Origin: Ehretia macrophylla | Lineage: Eukaryota > Streptophyta > Magnoliopsida > Boraginales > Ehretiaceae | DNA length: 64,000 nt | Assembly (NCBI GenBank): GCA_037974665.1 | Contig: CM075775.1 | Coordinates: 32,617,732-32,681,731 of the forward strand | Reading direction: 5' to 3' | Shown here: one piece after another, positions 1 through 13,497 of the stretch | Numbering within the stretch: position 1 is the stretch's first letter | How the letters are laid out: every line of letters starts with the position of its first letter | Position numbers and translations under genes: made by a program | The notes under the pieces: generated by a model | Databases searched by the model: none | Seen by the model: the letters and a program-made list of their open reading frames with translations, nothing else | Told to the model about the DNA's origin: nothing

Positions 1-2
1 GG

Positions 3-179
3 GTTCGGAACCGGAGGGATGGTTCTGTGGAGGCATTATTTTCAGGGAGGCCAGAGATGGTTCAGGAAATGGAGCAGCGGTGTCGGAGGGGCCCTCCTGA
101 TGCAATGGTTACCCGGTTAGATGTTTTCCCCTCTGATGAGGACCCTGGGACCGGATTTGAGTGTAAGCCAACTGTTTGA
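3..179 (+). CDS. Acylphosphatase, C-terminal exon (partial)
   Basis: The window opens inside an open frame of 58 codons ending in TGA at 177-179. The peptide contains [15 protein letters not shown], then a Met/Glu/Cys-rich helix ([11 protein letters not shown]) and ends [12 protein letters not shown]. This is the C-terminal half of the small (about 95-100 aa) acylphosphatase fold: the V-x-N-x-x-D-G-S-V strand followed by the second helix. Acylphosphatases hydrolyse the carboxyl-phosphate bond of acyl phosphates such as 1,3-bisphosphoglycerate and are usually cytosolic. The catalytic Arg and Asn lie in the N-terminal half, and the Asn normally falls just before the first residue visible here, so catalytic integrity cannot be judged. 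The other two frames hit stops within 40 codons. Whether base 3 is an exon edge or only the window edge is unknown. Confidence 0.85.
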   Translation, partial: VRNRRDGSVEALFSGRPEMVQEMEQRCRRGPPDAMVTRLDVFPSDEDPGTGFECKPTV

Positions 180-3100
180 TTGGATGGTTAGGCTCAGCAG
201 CCGTATGCAAGAGCTAAAGCAGTACAAGTATTGATATTTCTTGACTTGTCTTTTCGTTCGTGTTAGGTTATATCACATAATGAATAAATGAGCTTACATG
301 TGTATGTATATATTTCTTCAAGGCTCCTTGTAATGGACATGGTATGATGGTTATCACGGACTATCTTTTTGGTCTATATAATATGAATTGCTGGATATGT
401 GTTCAAATGATTTGGCATAGTCATTTTCATATTTATTTTGAATTTGATAGTGCTTTGTTTGGCGGATGTTTTTCTGTCTGCATCAAGGTGTGTTGCACAC
501 AGAAAACCAGATTTATACTAGATGAGAAATGAGCTTGTACTCTGCCATTCTGTTTCGGGTATCGACTGCTAATGGCTAGCACCTTCATCTCTATAAAGTT
601 TAAAATAAAAACTACGTCAATGACTAAACAGACAATTCGCCTTCCTTTCCCTTGAACTACTAGTTTGTGAATCAGACTAGTTTATCGAGGGGGATTATTG
701 GGAATTTGCTAGTTGAAACTTGAAGCCAGATCTACAATTGTTTTGAGTTGAAACTTGATGAATCGGTTTTGCAATCTAAGCCAGAAATTGAATTATGAGG
801 TGCCTGGAGATGTGATCCTGGTGGTAATTGAAAAGTAGATTCGCTTTTACTGTAATTCTTTCCAGCAAAACAGTTTATTCATAGGGCACATATTTGTTTA
901 AATTTGGATCGTGTGCGTTGCTAGATTCCTCCATTGTTGGTTTAGCTGGTCACTGTATTTGATGCGTTAGTTTTTAGTTTGTTGTGTTTTCTGACATGAA
1001 TGCAATGCCCGTGATTGATGTTCTGTTTTGCCTTGCTTTACTTAACCGAGTCTATATGTAGATAGGAACCCAACTGTCTCACGATGTTCTGTTTTTGAGA
1101 TCTTTTATGATGGTTTCCGTCGTATAGTCTATATTTTTAACTAAATCCTTCTGTATTTACAATATTTTTGTGGTTCCTTTGTTAGATACAAGAACTCTTC
1201 CATATCCTTGTAAACCTACAGAATCTACTCAAACAGGCTGGCGGCTTGTAGTGTTAGTCTTTGAACGGAAAGTATATTACAGGAAGAAGTTTAGTGGTGT
1301 CATTCTTGGATATGTGAAGATGGTGCTAGGTCCAATGTGAGTTGGATCGCTTGATCTAAGAATAACATTTGTTCATGGAACAAAGGGAATTGGTCCGAGG
1401 GTGACTCGGTGGTAAAAAGGAGAATCGCTTGTTCTTTGAATAGTTCTTAAGTTCAAGTCAAAAACATAGTTGAGTTTCTGAAAATTAGTGTTACTTCTGT
1501 AATTGGATAATCAGTACCAAAAACCGTATGTTATGAATTGTAGTTGCTATAGCTTGCAGATATTTGAAGATTTGATAGTGTGGTGTTGATTGGAAAAAGG
1601 TATCCATGTCTAAGACTTGCAAAGCTTTGAGATTGCATGTCCTCAAGATGAAACCCAATTGTCTCATTGTAGCTGCTAGCCTACATTATACAAAAGTTTG
1701 GTAAACTACAATAAACCTTATAAGTATCTAAAGATTTATCGGGACTCTGGTCGTCGGCTCTCTTTCATCGGCATGCTTTAGTAAGAGCAGCCAACTGCAA
1801 AATGAGTAGTATGATCTCGTGGCATTTGAATCTTTCATAATATATAACGTTACAAGAGAGATCAAATAGTGGTGAACTGTTCATTTTATCATTACTGTTT
1901 TAACTTAGTTTATTGGGCTAGCTTGATGTTGAATGATGCCTCTTGTTCTTTGCTTAGTGATGAAAATTATATATCATATTAGAGGTGACAATTGAATCTA
2001 TTATGGGGGAAGGTCGAAGTACAAAATCTGAGTTATGTTATTTATAAGGATGCGAACAATAAATCGCAAAGTAATTTCTATCCTTGATCGACTCTCACAG
2101 ACCGACTCCTTTGTTTGAATTTCCCCTAATTTTTAAAGGTTTTCCTTTTCATTTCCCATTTGGGCATAACCAATCTGTTACCGGTTAGCATCTGCATACT
2201 CTTGCATTGCTAACAAGTTCCCTTCTGCTCTAGTTAATTTTTACTACTAATCTAATGAAAAAAATTTAGAAACGCGCAAAATGGAGTGAAACAGTGACAG
2301 TGACACTTGTGATGGTGAAACGTGTTCATTTTCAATTGGATTTAAAAACACGTAGAACAATGACACGTGTTCAATTTTTGTGAGCTTTACCATCTTTTAT
2401 TTTTTATAATTATTATTATTGTTTGTAGACACGACCTCAAATCTAAATGCAGTGAGTAAAGTCAACAAAGCAAGTTGTAATTAGAATTATACTAAAATCA
2501 CTTACAATCATGTTAAGACAAACGAATAAGACTCAGTTAGGCCAGCAATTGGAGAGCACCGAATGTGCTAAATGCAATTATCTAAAGCTGTTATTGTAAT
2601 TGGTTTTAAGATAAACCACATATTGTCTAACATAATATTAGAGTCAGGTCTTGGTTTTATATTTTTTATCAATGTGCGACCAACTTGTGTTTTAGGTCTT
2701 GTGCATTGATTTTAGTATACAATTTTCAAATTTGTTGTTCTTGTATCATGTCATTTATTAATTGTGCTTTCGGCATTCAACAATTGACTTTGTGCAGCTC
2801 TTCCATATTCGCTATTTTTTCGACCACGTCAAATAGTTAATCATTGGTTACACTTGAGAAGGATGTTGGAGAATCTAATTGTCCCACATACATAGATAAA
2901 TCGGAATATTTAAGACCAATAGATAAGATTTTGGGCTATACCATCTTACATCAATTAATTTTAAGATAGAACCTCATGTTGATTAATAGTTATACATGGA
3001 AATTTTATTTTATTTTATTTTTGGTCGAGGTTATACATGGATTGAATATAATAATCTTGCCAATTATTTCATCAAGATATTCAACAGAAAAAAAAAATGA

Positions 3101-5802
3101 AAGCATTAATCTCACTTGTACAAGCCAAAATATTGTTATTATCATTATTTTTGCGTTATTATTGTTCTCAGGTTCGGAAAGTGAGAATTAAACACTCATT
3201 ATGTGATCTTTATCCACTCATTATTTTGCAGATAAAGGAAGTTGGAAAAAAGAAATAAAAAGATTTTTTTGGCTATTGCTTAAAATTTTTATGAAGAATA
3301 ATAATAATTTGTTATTTTAAAAGGAGGAAAATGGTCAATTAATCTAAAGAGAAGAAACTAATCAACAATAAAGTGATTAGCATCTCTAGGGATACAAATA
3401 ATTAATACTTTAATATCTTAACTTTTTTATCTTTATGAAATAGGCAATTTATAGTGTATTAACTATTAAGAGTGTGATCACAGAGCAATAACAACTGGTA
3501 TTTCGAAAAGCCTTAACAAATTTTCTTTTATCGTTGAACTTATGCCTAATAGAAATTCATTGATAAATCATGTCTATCAATATTAGTGATAAAGATTACT
3601 GTGTTACTTTGCCATGCATCATCAATTTGTTATGAAGCTTCACCTTTGGGAATTTCGTTCTATAGTAGAACATGACATAGCAAATAAGAGGGTTTATGGT
3701 GGGTGATTCTACTATTTGAAGTGACATTAGAAGATGATTGCCTATCAGGTAATAAAATCATTTTCTAATAACATCTTTTTCTTTATACATATTATTGAAA
3801 AAATTGTATGTTAATGTAGTTTTGCACTATCTAAATAGATCTCTCTCTTATAGTACTTATTTGTTGGTATCAAATTGCAAAATTAAGAACAAAGTTGAAA
3901 AATTCCAGGGCTCAACCTTAGACAGGCGGTGGAAACTACCAATGTGGAAGGAAGTTGTAGAGAAACGCGTTAGAATTCTTGTATGATAAGAAAGATAACT
4001 TTTAAATTAAATAAAAAAAAGTCATAAGATCAACTTTGTTGTATAGTTGAAGTGTTTGGTATGAAGGATCAAAATGTTCAGAATATGTTAATGGCTAAAA
4101 TAAGAATATAGAAATAGATGTACGAAAATATTAGAAAGAACATGAACATAACTAATATGATTCGAGAAAAAATGAGAATGATCCTAACTGAAAATATTAA
4201 TTAAGAAGAACAACGGTTTGAAATGATTCGGAATATTAGTGTGTGAGTACGACTAGCATGTTAGAAGATATATATAAGTTATGAAGTCATGTATTGTAAG
4301 AGGTATAGTAGAAAACCAAAATCGAATAAATTGAGACACTCAAACAAGATTTCGGTAGATGGAACTAACCAAGGATTTGACTATCACTAGGTATGAGTTT
4401 TGTCATTTGTTCTATACAGCCAATTCCATTAAATGGACCTAATTTGATTTGGTTAAAGACAAAGCTGAGAAATTGGCACCATCAGTTGGAACTCGCAGGG
4501 CAAAATTATCATCTACGAATGGAATTATCAAATAGTAGTTAATATGTTATAACCCCGAATATAATTTTTCTTTTATGAATGTAAACATAATATATGATTA
4601 AATGATAAGTGATAAATATATGGAAAAAGAATATGAGACCATGAATGTCTATGACAAAGATTTAGAGCTCATATAACATACAGTCTTTAATATTTATTAA
4701 TTTTAGAACTAACATTTAGATGGAATTAATATACAATAAAACATGATTTTAATTGAGCAGTCACAACTAATTGTTTTTAAACAAGTATATAATATTTAGG
4801 AGAATTAGTCTTGTTATAGATATAGTCAAATGCAGATCTGTTATAAAACTAGTGCAGGTTGTATAACTTATATGTTTTGAGAAATCTTAAAAAATACGAA
4901 ATTAGTTTTTTGAAAATAATAATAATACTATTAATAACAATAATAAGAATAATAAATTTACTTGACAAGAACAAAATGTATAAATTAGATCCAGCAAAAT
5001 GCAGAAATTAGATTGAGTCTTAGATTCGATCCAATTTCCTTAAGGTTTTATTGCCTCGTACAAGTGCTATCGGCTCAGTGACGTAAACCTCAAAAAATAA
5101 AAACAATCTCTTTTACGTTAGTAGCACTACGAAATATAAGAACCACGAACCAAAAGAAATGTAGAACTTCTCTTTCTTTAAATATGCTTTGCAGACTTAT
5201 GAAAATAGATGTGAAAATGAATGAATGAATGAATGAATCTTTAGACAAAATTGAAATAAATTTTGTCCAAAAAGATAAAGTCACCAGACCCAGAACCTAC
5301 GTGTTGTGTTGTGTCGGGTTTGGTGGTAAGACCAAACCCAATTTTGGTTATGTCCTCTCCTGTCTAAAGGCAATAGGTACCCTTATTGGAATATATAAAT
5401 AGCCTTATTTTTTCAATGTGGGATGTAATACTCTTCAAATTCTTCAAAGTTGACTTTCTACATTCTCAAAGTTGATTCTTCAACTTTAAACTGAATTTTC
5501 TCATTCACTTCTTATTAGATTTAATCAAGTGAACATACTACGTTCATCTACTCAGAAAGACAAACATGATAATAAGTTGTCTATCTCATTTCGAGATACG
5601 GAACCCACTTAAAGATTAAATCAAAGTTAGCAATTTCTCATTTAGATTAAATCTAAATATCATGATTCGAATCCCATGAGTTGGGGATAAGTGAAGATGA
5701 GGGTTACAAAAAAAATAAAAATACTATAGAATAGTAACTCCCGTGATTTTCGAATCAATATAAAAGGATCCAACAACTTTTTAAACCCTTTTTGTTTTGT
5801 TA
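180..5802. other. Intergenic region, mostly featureless
   Basis: The first few hundred bases are presumably the acylphosphatase 3' UTR. Beyond that the DNA is AT-rich with stops in all frames, and I recognise no gene. Small landmarks: a tRNA-like SINE candidate near 1390-1460 (separate entry), an ACGTG-rich stretch around 2320-2375 with a CACGTG core, and an AATG tetranucleotide run near 5217-5240. No convincing promoter or RNA gene is visible. Confidence 0.6.
1388..1470 (+). repeat. Possible tRNA-derived SINE fragment
   Basis: GTGACTCGGTGGTAA near 1402 resembles the internal A box of RNA polymerase III promoters (plant Au-type SINEs carry GGTGACTCGGTGGTA). GTTCAAGTC about 45 bases downstream resembles a degenerate B box. 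No clean cloverleaf, clear tail or target-site duplication could be drawn. A degenerate tRNA-derived SINE is the best guess; chance similarity is possible. Confidence 0.3.
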
Positions 5803-6074
5803 GGTTGTCTTTACCAGAGTTTCTAAAATAAAGATTCTGATATCGTATAATTATTACGTAATATAGTTCATTTGGTGAAATAAAAATTCATAAAGTAAAA
5901 ATTAAAAATACCAAAAGTGGACTCGGGTTTCTAAAAAGTACAAAGTCTTTAAAAATATTATTAAAGTGATTTTGATCTCTACTTTATAAATTTTTATTTT
6001 ATTAAATAAATTATATTACGTAATAATTATATAATATCAAAATCTCTATTTTAAAAATTCTGGTAAAAACAGCT
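5803..6074. mobile_element. Foldback MITE, Tourist-like, 272 bp
   Basis: The left arm from 5803 (GGTTGTCTTTACCAG...) pairs with the reverse complement of the right arm ending at 6074 (...CTGGTAAAAACAGCT) for roughly 100 bases with scattered mismatches. Both arms include ATAATTATTACGTAATATA. Almost the whole element is one imperfect hairpin. TTA lies on both sides (5800-5802 and 6075-6077), as expected for PIF/Harbinger-derived Tourist elements. It has no coding capacity. Confidence 0.75.
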
Positions 6075-6333
6075 TTAGTAGCGCTCCAACAACTTTTGGA
6101 GTAGCTTTATATGATTTTGATCTTCCTTTGTCACCTTCATATATCTACCTCGAGCTTTGAATCACTAATACAAATTTTATGCTCTCATGTTCGTATGCGT
6201 TATCAAGCATACACAATTTCGTGCATTAAATGTATAAGACTCGAGATAGAGTCATAGTCTGGTGCAGTCGCCCTTCACTTGCGACTTTTTGATCCCTTGA
6301 TGTCAAGTTGCGATTATACGATCATTATACTAA

Positions 6334-6670
6334 GGTTATTTTTAATATAGTCTTTAAAATATATATATATTTTTTAATTTAGATATTTTTAGAAATTTTA
6401 GTCTTTAAAAATAATACTATTTATGACAAACGTATATGAATCACATCACTTTTGACTTAAAAGATATTAATATAAAGACCTAATTTTTATTTTCTTTAAT
6501 AAATTTGTAAAAGAAAATAAAAACTGAATCTCTATATTAACATTTTTTAAACAAAAAATAGTAAATTTTACATACTTTTATCATAAATAATATTATTTTT
6601 AAAAATTAAAATCTCTTAAAATATTGAAATTAAAAAAATTTTACATTTAAATACTTTATTAAAGATGCTC
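6334..6670. mobile_element. Second foldback MITE-like element
   Basis: The left end (GGTTATTTTTAATATAG) and the reverse complement of the right end (GAGCATCTTTAATAAAG) match imperfectly. Internal arms also pair: TAAAAATAATACTATTTATG near 6405 against its near-complement near 6585. The termini belong to the widespread plant type carrying GAGCATCTTTAAT. The target-site duplication is unclear, so the ends may be off by a few bases. Confidence 0.5.
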
Positions 6671-6674
6671 TTAT

Positions 6675-7300
6675 GCCGTCATTATTTGCCATGGTCTTCG
6701 GGCAACCCGTACACAGGCCATGATGATTTGTTACCCTTTAGGCTCGAGACCTAATGCTCATGTTAGCGGCCTTGAGTTGTTGCTTAGGCGCACGCTATTA
6801 ATGAGCCTTTCTAACTATCACCTGTTTGTCAAATTTTTTGTAACTTGACTTTTCACTGGACTTTCTTGTTGGGTTAGCTAGAAATGGGCCCAAGGCCTTC
6901 TCCTCTCTGGCCTATCCTTCGCTTCCACTTGTTTCATGTTGGGCCGATTTGCTTTTGTTGGATTTCACGTATAGACTAATTTTTTCCCTCTTCAATTGTT
7001 TTCGGGAGGTGAGTTCTTGCTTTACGATAAAGTTATCATCTTGTATAATTTGGAGGTTAATTTTTTGCAAAAAACATAATAGATTTAAAAATCAATCCAA
7101 ACTTTTTTAGAACTTATACATAATGAGAATTTTGTACCTCTGTCTATTTCCTTTTTCCTTGGGCCAAACGTACCTTTAACTCTATGCTTCATAATAATGA
7201 AAAAACGATAGGCTCTTTTATGTGCTGCCCTGTTTTATTAACCAGCCGAACTAACCGAACCGGTCCCACTTTCTATTTCAAAAAAAATAAACCGAATCGA
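6675..7300. other. Intergenic DNA upstream of the TKI1-like gene
   Basis: No ORF or repeat was recognised. The last 100 bases (about 7290-7380) are rich in CCCTAA motifs (ACCCTAAT, GCCCTAAT), typical of promoters and leaders of plant housekeeping genes. The transcription start is probably near 7300-7350, but no strong TATA box decides it. Confidence 0.4.
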
Positions 7301-7395
7301 TATATTTTTTTTTTCCTAAAAAAATTGACCCTAATCCCTCAAAATTAAGCAAAAAAGCCCTAATTTCAGCTTTTTCAATTCGTCGAAAGCTGAAG

Positions 7396-8236
7396 GTAAT
7401 AATTATCTCCTTTCGTTTTCTTCTATATGTTTGATTTAAGATCTCAATTTCTTTATTTTACAATTTTTACTTATATACATGTATATTATGTATATAATAT
7501 ATATGTCTAAAATTGGTGAAAGAATATAATTTTATTCGATCTGAAAAGTATCTGTATTGGTTTAATTCAAAGATGTTGGGTTTATTGTGTATTTTTATAA
7601 TTAATTTGTAATTTATGTTGAATTAATTGGCTAATTACTGGAAGCTTCTTAATATGAGTAATTGATAATGCATGCAAAAATCTTGTTTCGTTTGTTGTTT
7701 CTCAGCTTAATCGTTGACCTAGTGTTGACTGTTGCGTGAAGAAAACTAGTGAAGTTGAATTGCAATTTAAATGGCTGTAATTGATTAATTCGGTTATAAA
7801 AAATTAAAGTAATTTATAGTGCACATACGTGTTCGTTTAGGTGTTTTATGTTTGTGAATGAGTTCATAATTGAGGTGAGAAATTGATTGTCTGTGCAATG
7901 TATGATAGTTGTGTAGGTGATTGATGTACGCATATATAAATGCACAATTTAGTTGTGTTTGTGATTTCTCATTGTTAAATAATTTGACAGTCTAAGTTTT
8001 AGAAACAAGTTGAGAGGTTGTACGTGAGAGTGGTCTGTAAGAGTGGGTCTAGGTGTGTGCACGTTTTGAATGAGATATGCTTGTATATGTGGACTTCATC
8101 AGGAGTATACTTATTATGCAGGAATATGATTGGTTATTTTGGTAATAATATAATTGAATCCTGATCTTGATTGTATTTTGATTACCTGTGACTCATTGTT
8201 TTAGGCATCAATTGTTTTTTTTAATGTTTCATGTAG
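7396..8236 (+). other. Leader (5' UTR) intron of the TKI1-like gene
   Basis: GAAAGCTGAAG is followed by GTAATAAT at 7396. After 841 T-rich bases comes an acceptor, TTTCATGTAG ending at 8236. The following exon has an in-frame stop and no good ATG until 8338, so the intron lies wholly in the leader. Leader introns are common in plant regulatory genes and often raise expression. The exact 5' end of the first noncoding exon (about 7300-7395) is inferred. Confidence 0.55.
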
Positions 8237-8337
8237 AAGATTTTGAACTTGGCATTGTTTTGGAGGTTAAAGGAAAATTTATCTGGTTTGGGAGCTGGAA
8301 AGGCATGAAATTTTAGTGTTCTTCTGATTCGTTGAAG

Positions 8338-11300
8338 ATGAGTATGGAGCCACAGGTCTCCTTGGTCTGCGAGGGAGCTGCCCCTCCTTATGATCTTGTA
8401 TCCAAGGATGGGAGTTCTGGTGTGATCACATCCTCACAAGATCTTACTACACCACAGCTGCCAGGTATTGTGTACATGTCGTTGCTTTATTTAGTTATGA
8501 CAGCAATAAGATTGTGTGTGAATGGCGAAGCATTTATGTCTCTATCTCTGGCTTATGATATTTTGCAGTCAAGAAACAACCACGGCAATGGGCTGCTTGG
8601 ACACGCCAAGAGGAAGAGAGCTTTTTTTCTGCATTAAGACAAGTTGGCAAGGCAATGAAATTACTCATATATTGGGATATTCATTTGGACATTAACGTTA
8701 TGATTTAATTAAATCCTCATGGCGGTTACTTATTGTTTTGTACAGAATTTTGAAAAGATCACATGTCGTGTTCAAAGTAAAAACAAGGACCAGGTGATTC
8801 ATATTATACTATTTTTCTCAGTTGAGGCTTCTTGTGTGCTCTTACTTATCTAATTCACTTTTTTATCTGGAACTTTGCAGGTCAGGCATTATTACTACCG
8901 TCTTGTTAGGCGTATGAACAAGTTGCTGGGTCCAGATCTTTGCCTTGATGCCAAGAATTCTAAAGTCACTAATGCTGCGATGCTAAGATGGTAACCACTA
9001 AATTACTGAACGAACTTGTATCGTCATTGAACCTCTGAAATTTGTGGAACTTGTGACATATATGATAAGGCATCCACCTTATGGCCTGCTATTTGTTATA
9101 ATTTTTATTTTATTTGTGGAACCACTAATTCCGTTCTCACTTTGCCAGTGGTGACAATGTTGCTGGTGGTTTTATTATATTCAGTCTTCTGCTAGATTAG
9201 TTAGGAAATACACCATTTTACGTTAATATATAAAATTTTGCACTTTTATGTTCTTCTGGCTTTTTGGAGATCTGCATTATCCTAACCATCTGACTTTGTT
9301 ATAGGTGGTCGTTGCTGGAAAAGTATAGCTGTAAAGCTTCTAAGCTTCACTTGAAGCCCCGAAGATATAAGTTGTTTGTGGAGACTTTGGTTAGTTTAGA
9401 TTGTTACACTTCCTTCTCATTGACAGCTTATGCATAGCGAACTTATTTTCATTCTTGTTTGTGGGTTAACTATATAACTTTGGCTTATAGGAGAACCAAC
9501 TTATGAGAGATCGGAGAAAGAATACAAGAAAACAGCCATCCCAGGGGGAAAACAATTCTGCGTCAGCTCCAAATACTGTCTCAAATCAAGGGCGTGCAGT
9601 GGGTCATGACAGTCTTGCAGTCAAGGAGGTTTCAGCTGACAGTCAAAAGATTCAAAAGCCTGGAAGTGGAAAAGGACCTTCGGTAAAGCGCCATACCAAT
9701 GTAGGCATTAACCGTAACAACTGCAAAGCTGAATCATCTGCAGTAAAAGTAGCTAAGCATCGAAGGAAAAAAGGTGATTTTAGGCCTTCTTACTATCACT
9801 GAGACCCTGTTTTATTTATTCAGTTGAACCAGTAACTTCAAGTAAGTTGTGCTTGCGATCAATAGTTTTAGACACTGGCACTGGAAGGCCTGAAGAGAGT
9901 TTGTTTAGGTATCATTTTTGTTATGTGATGCAGCAGAAGACATAGAGAACGGCAGATGTGGTAGTGGTGTTGTGGTTAGATCAGTGGTGAAATAACACTA
10001 TGGCAGATAGTTAAATAATTGTTTTATGAGGAGTCAGAGAGGGAGAATTTACATGTGCTGGTGGAGGCAGGTCTCACCCAGAGCAGTGCTGGGGCTGGGG
10101 GAGGGTGTTGGGAATGAGAAGAGAAGAGGTGTTTTCTTTTCAAATTTATTTGATTTGTTTTTCTTTGTGCGAAGAGGGTATATATTTTGGTGAAAAAGAT
10201 GGCCTAATCATTATGCCATAAATATGTCCTAAATCTTCGAGTGTCTTCTTTCTGGAGTATGCCAATTGTTCACTTTTTGTTTGTTTGTGGTTTGTGTCAG
10301 CATTTAGTTTCATACCGGTTATAGTAAAATTTCATCGCATTGCCTTTTTGACATATTGGGTCTAACATGACTCATTTAATTTACAATGCAAGAATCATTC
10401 GCATTATTAGTTTTCTATGTCCATTTATGGGTTGTTGACATTCTCTGTTGGTTTTGTAATTGACCTTTGGTCTTTTCAAAGGTGAGTTTTCCATCTAATT
10501 TATGAGTCTTTCTGTTTTTATTTCTTTGATGTGTTTATCATATACTTTTACATTGAAAAGTGATTTCTTCATGGAAAAATTGCCTTTAGAATTGAATGCG
10601 TTGTTCAACACTTGCCGGTCCGTCTCTTAGTTGCTGAACATGTCGCAGGTGCATTGTCAACTGCTGCATATAGAAAATGGGAGAAGGCTGCAATTGCTGG
10701 GGTGTCATTGGTTGCTGATGCTGCTGAGCATTTGGAGCGGACTGCTACTGATAAGGAGGTTGAACATTTCCAGGATAGACATTGTAAGTTACTAATGCTA
10801 CAATTATGAGGTATGCATGCAATGAAGCGTGTGGAAACAACTGATATTTTGCAATCTCTATATTTATAGGTTTTGTAGTTCAAAGTGGTATGGAGCATGC
10901 TAGAGAAAACATGCATCCTTTGCCAACTTTATCACAAAATCTTTTTAGTGAAGATAATGTACAAGGTTCCATGAAGCTCAAGCTGCAGTTGTTTCCGATT
11001 GACGAAAGTACTCGAAGAGCCTTGGAAATGGTAGGTCAGAAGATATTGCATTTGTGACTTTAATGAATTGAACAATTCATTTGGCTCAGTGGATTTGAGT
11101 GTATCTGCATGTTTATTGTTTCCAGGACAATCTTAATCCACACCTAGAGCTCACTTTGAGTACTCGAAAGAAGATATCATCAGTGTTGGAACATCTTAAT
11201 CGGAAGTGGGGAAATTCAAGCATAGCATTTGGTGAACTAATGCTCTTCCCTTACAGTGTGCAAAAGGAAAATCTTGTGGGCTACCAGAAATGGACAAAGG

Positions 11301-13497
11301 AGTGTAATCTTAATGCTGCTGATGTATATGCTTTGGTTGGAAGTCCTTCAGTTTTCCGCCTGAGGTCATTTCTGATTACTGTTTCTCTGAATTCTCAAAT
11401 TTGAGAACTTTGTAACTCACATTCTAACTGGTTTTGCTTGAGTATAGGTATGGTTGGTTTCCAAATGCCGAGCTTGGATCTGCTATGCTTCAGTTACCAT
11501 CGTCGTTTACCTTTGCCACTGTTAGTGGGCAAAATGCAAATATGAATTATAGGAAAGAACAGAATGCTGATTTAATACCAACATCATCTCATGAAGAATC
11601 TTGCAGATTATCAGAATCCATCAAAGATCAGCTGCTCCCTGCCACAGAAACTACTACTGTGACACCTTTGATAGATTCACCGAGTGGCATGCATGGATGT
11701 TGTACCACCATGGCTTCTAATGTAAATATTTCGAGATATTCTGATACTGCCCCATCTTTATCATTGCCTAGAAGGGACTGTGGCATAGATACTGTCACGA
11801 GACAAGTTGACTGTCTGGTAATTTTCTTGCATCTCTTAGATTTTGTACTTTGGTCTCTATCATTTGGGTTACTGACAAAAAGTAGGCCGAATCGTGGTTT
11901 ACTTTGTCACTGGTGATTATTAGATGTCTAATGCTCTGGGTAATTGTGTGAAAGTGTTCACATTTGATTAAGCATCCTTGACCCCCATATTGCCTTATTA
12001 AGTAATTTTGCTTCTCATTTTGTTCCAATCACCTGGTGTTGTGACGTGCTTTTAAATACTTGGAATCATATCATTCATTGCTGCTCTGCCTTTCTATTGT
12101 ATAAATTTGCCATATCTAGCAGTTTGGGTCAGTTGGTTACATATTCGTTGCTGTGGTAATTTACCATGGGAGCTATAAGGCATTAACTGAAAGTCTTTTC
12201 TCTCCAAAGGCATTGTTGATAAATTTTTATTCACGGGTACAACTCAAGGCTTGTGCTTATTTTGAGTTTGTTGTAAATGGTCTAAAATTTTTAGCATTGA
12301 GGGGCAAAGTCAAGAGCGTCATTTCTGCGTTAGTGCTCGTAAAAGCGTGAATCTTTATAGATCATAATGAAATGTTTCAACGAAAGGAAACATGTGAAAT
12401 TTGAGCTCCCTATTATGTTAACCTTATGTCATTTTGGTGTCATAGTCTAAATTAATTTTTTCTTATTTCTCATTACGCTGTTCTTATTTTTCTTTTTGTT
12501 TTGTATTTAGGATGACTTGAGGACACATAAGGGTACTGCTTCGTCAGCTGGGGAATGGGCTGATAGCCTTACCAACATAAGCATGGCCGATTTACTCTCT
12601 GAAGCATCTCATAATGTAGATGCTAACTGCATTAACTCACCTGTACCTTGCAGCTCTCACTCTCTTCAACAGATTCCTTTTAGCTGTGACTCCTTTGATG
12701 CGGCAATTGCTGCTCATATATATAAACATCAAAGCAAAGCCGCTGTTCAGCCAGCCCCTGCATGTCATGGATCTTCAATCTGGGATGCGGAGGAAACATG
12801 TGATGGATTTGCATTTCAGAAAAATGGACTTCTCTCCGAAAACATTCAGGGATTACCCAGTTATGTAGAAACCGGCAAAGAGATTGCTAGGTCCAGTTCT
12901 GCAGCGGCAGACGCTGCAATTCAGGTTTGATTTCGTACATAATGTTTTTCATTTGCTAATGAAGTGATTAATCTTGCTGAGTGAGCCCATATATAAATTT
13001 CTTTTCTTTTGTTCTTCAGGAACTTGATGGTGCTGAGGAACCATTGGATGATCATCCTGTTCCGGAGGACTTGATCGATGAGTATCATTCTGATAGTCCC
13101 GCAAAGGATCTTAATGGGCTAACTGACATATATTGGGTAAAATTTTTCTCGATCTTTGTCTCCTCCAACTTCCTGTACTCTATGTTTCTTCTTCATGTAC
13201 ATAATTTATGTGCGATCTTCATATGAGATCTGGTGCATATAGCCTAATTGCGTCTTTTTCTCTTTGCAGCCTGACTCTTTAGGACCATTAGATTTGGATA
13301 TACCTTCCTGTAGATATCGTAGTGAAGATCTCATTCTAAGTGATAGCCTAGGTGGTTTGAATCGCCTCATAGCTAGCAGTCTGGATGCATTTCAGAATTG
13401 CTCATTTTTTGGGTTGGACAAGAAAGAACCAGCATCGTCAGTTGAAGCTCGAGAGACTGCATCCTTTGCGGATTACAAAATTGGAACTGAAGTTTAG
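8338..13497 (+). CDS. TKI1: TSL-kinase interacting protein 1-like SANT/MYB protein, 13 coding exons
   Basis: Exons: 8338-8464, 8569-8651, 8746-8793, 8881-8990, 9305-9389, 9491-9773, 10649-10783, 10870-11030, 11126-11364, 11448-11817, 12511-12924, 13020-13136, 13270-13497. They join to 2400 nt (799 aa) with no frame error. Residues about 47-100 form a single SANT/MYB-like domain (QWAAWTRQEEESFFSALRQ; then NFEKITCRVQSKNKDQVRHY), followed by LRWWSLLEKYSCKASKLHLK, a basic linker, and AAYRKWEKAAIAGVSLVADA. The order matches Arabidopsis TKI1, which binds and is phosphorylated by the nuclear kinase TOUSLED. A nuclear, chromatin-linked role is known for the family and inferred here. The long C-terminal half is acidic and Ser-rich, of unknown function. 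ATG 8338 is chosen; a second ATG follows at 8344. Intron 2 (8652-8745) begins with GC. Confidence 0.9.

Noticed and set aside
1388..1470. A functional tRNA gene
   Set aside because: A-box and B-box-like motifs exist, but no acceptor stem, anticodon loop or correct spacing can be drawn. Kept only as a weak SINE candidate.
10605..10916. 103-codon minus-strand ORF in the TKI1 region
   Set aside because: Antisense shadow of exons 7 and 8 of the TKI1-like gene.
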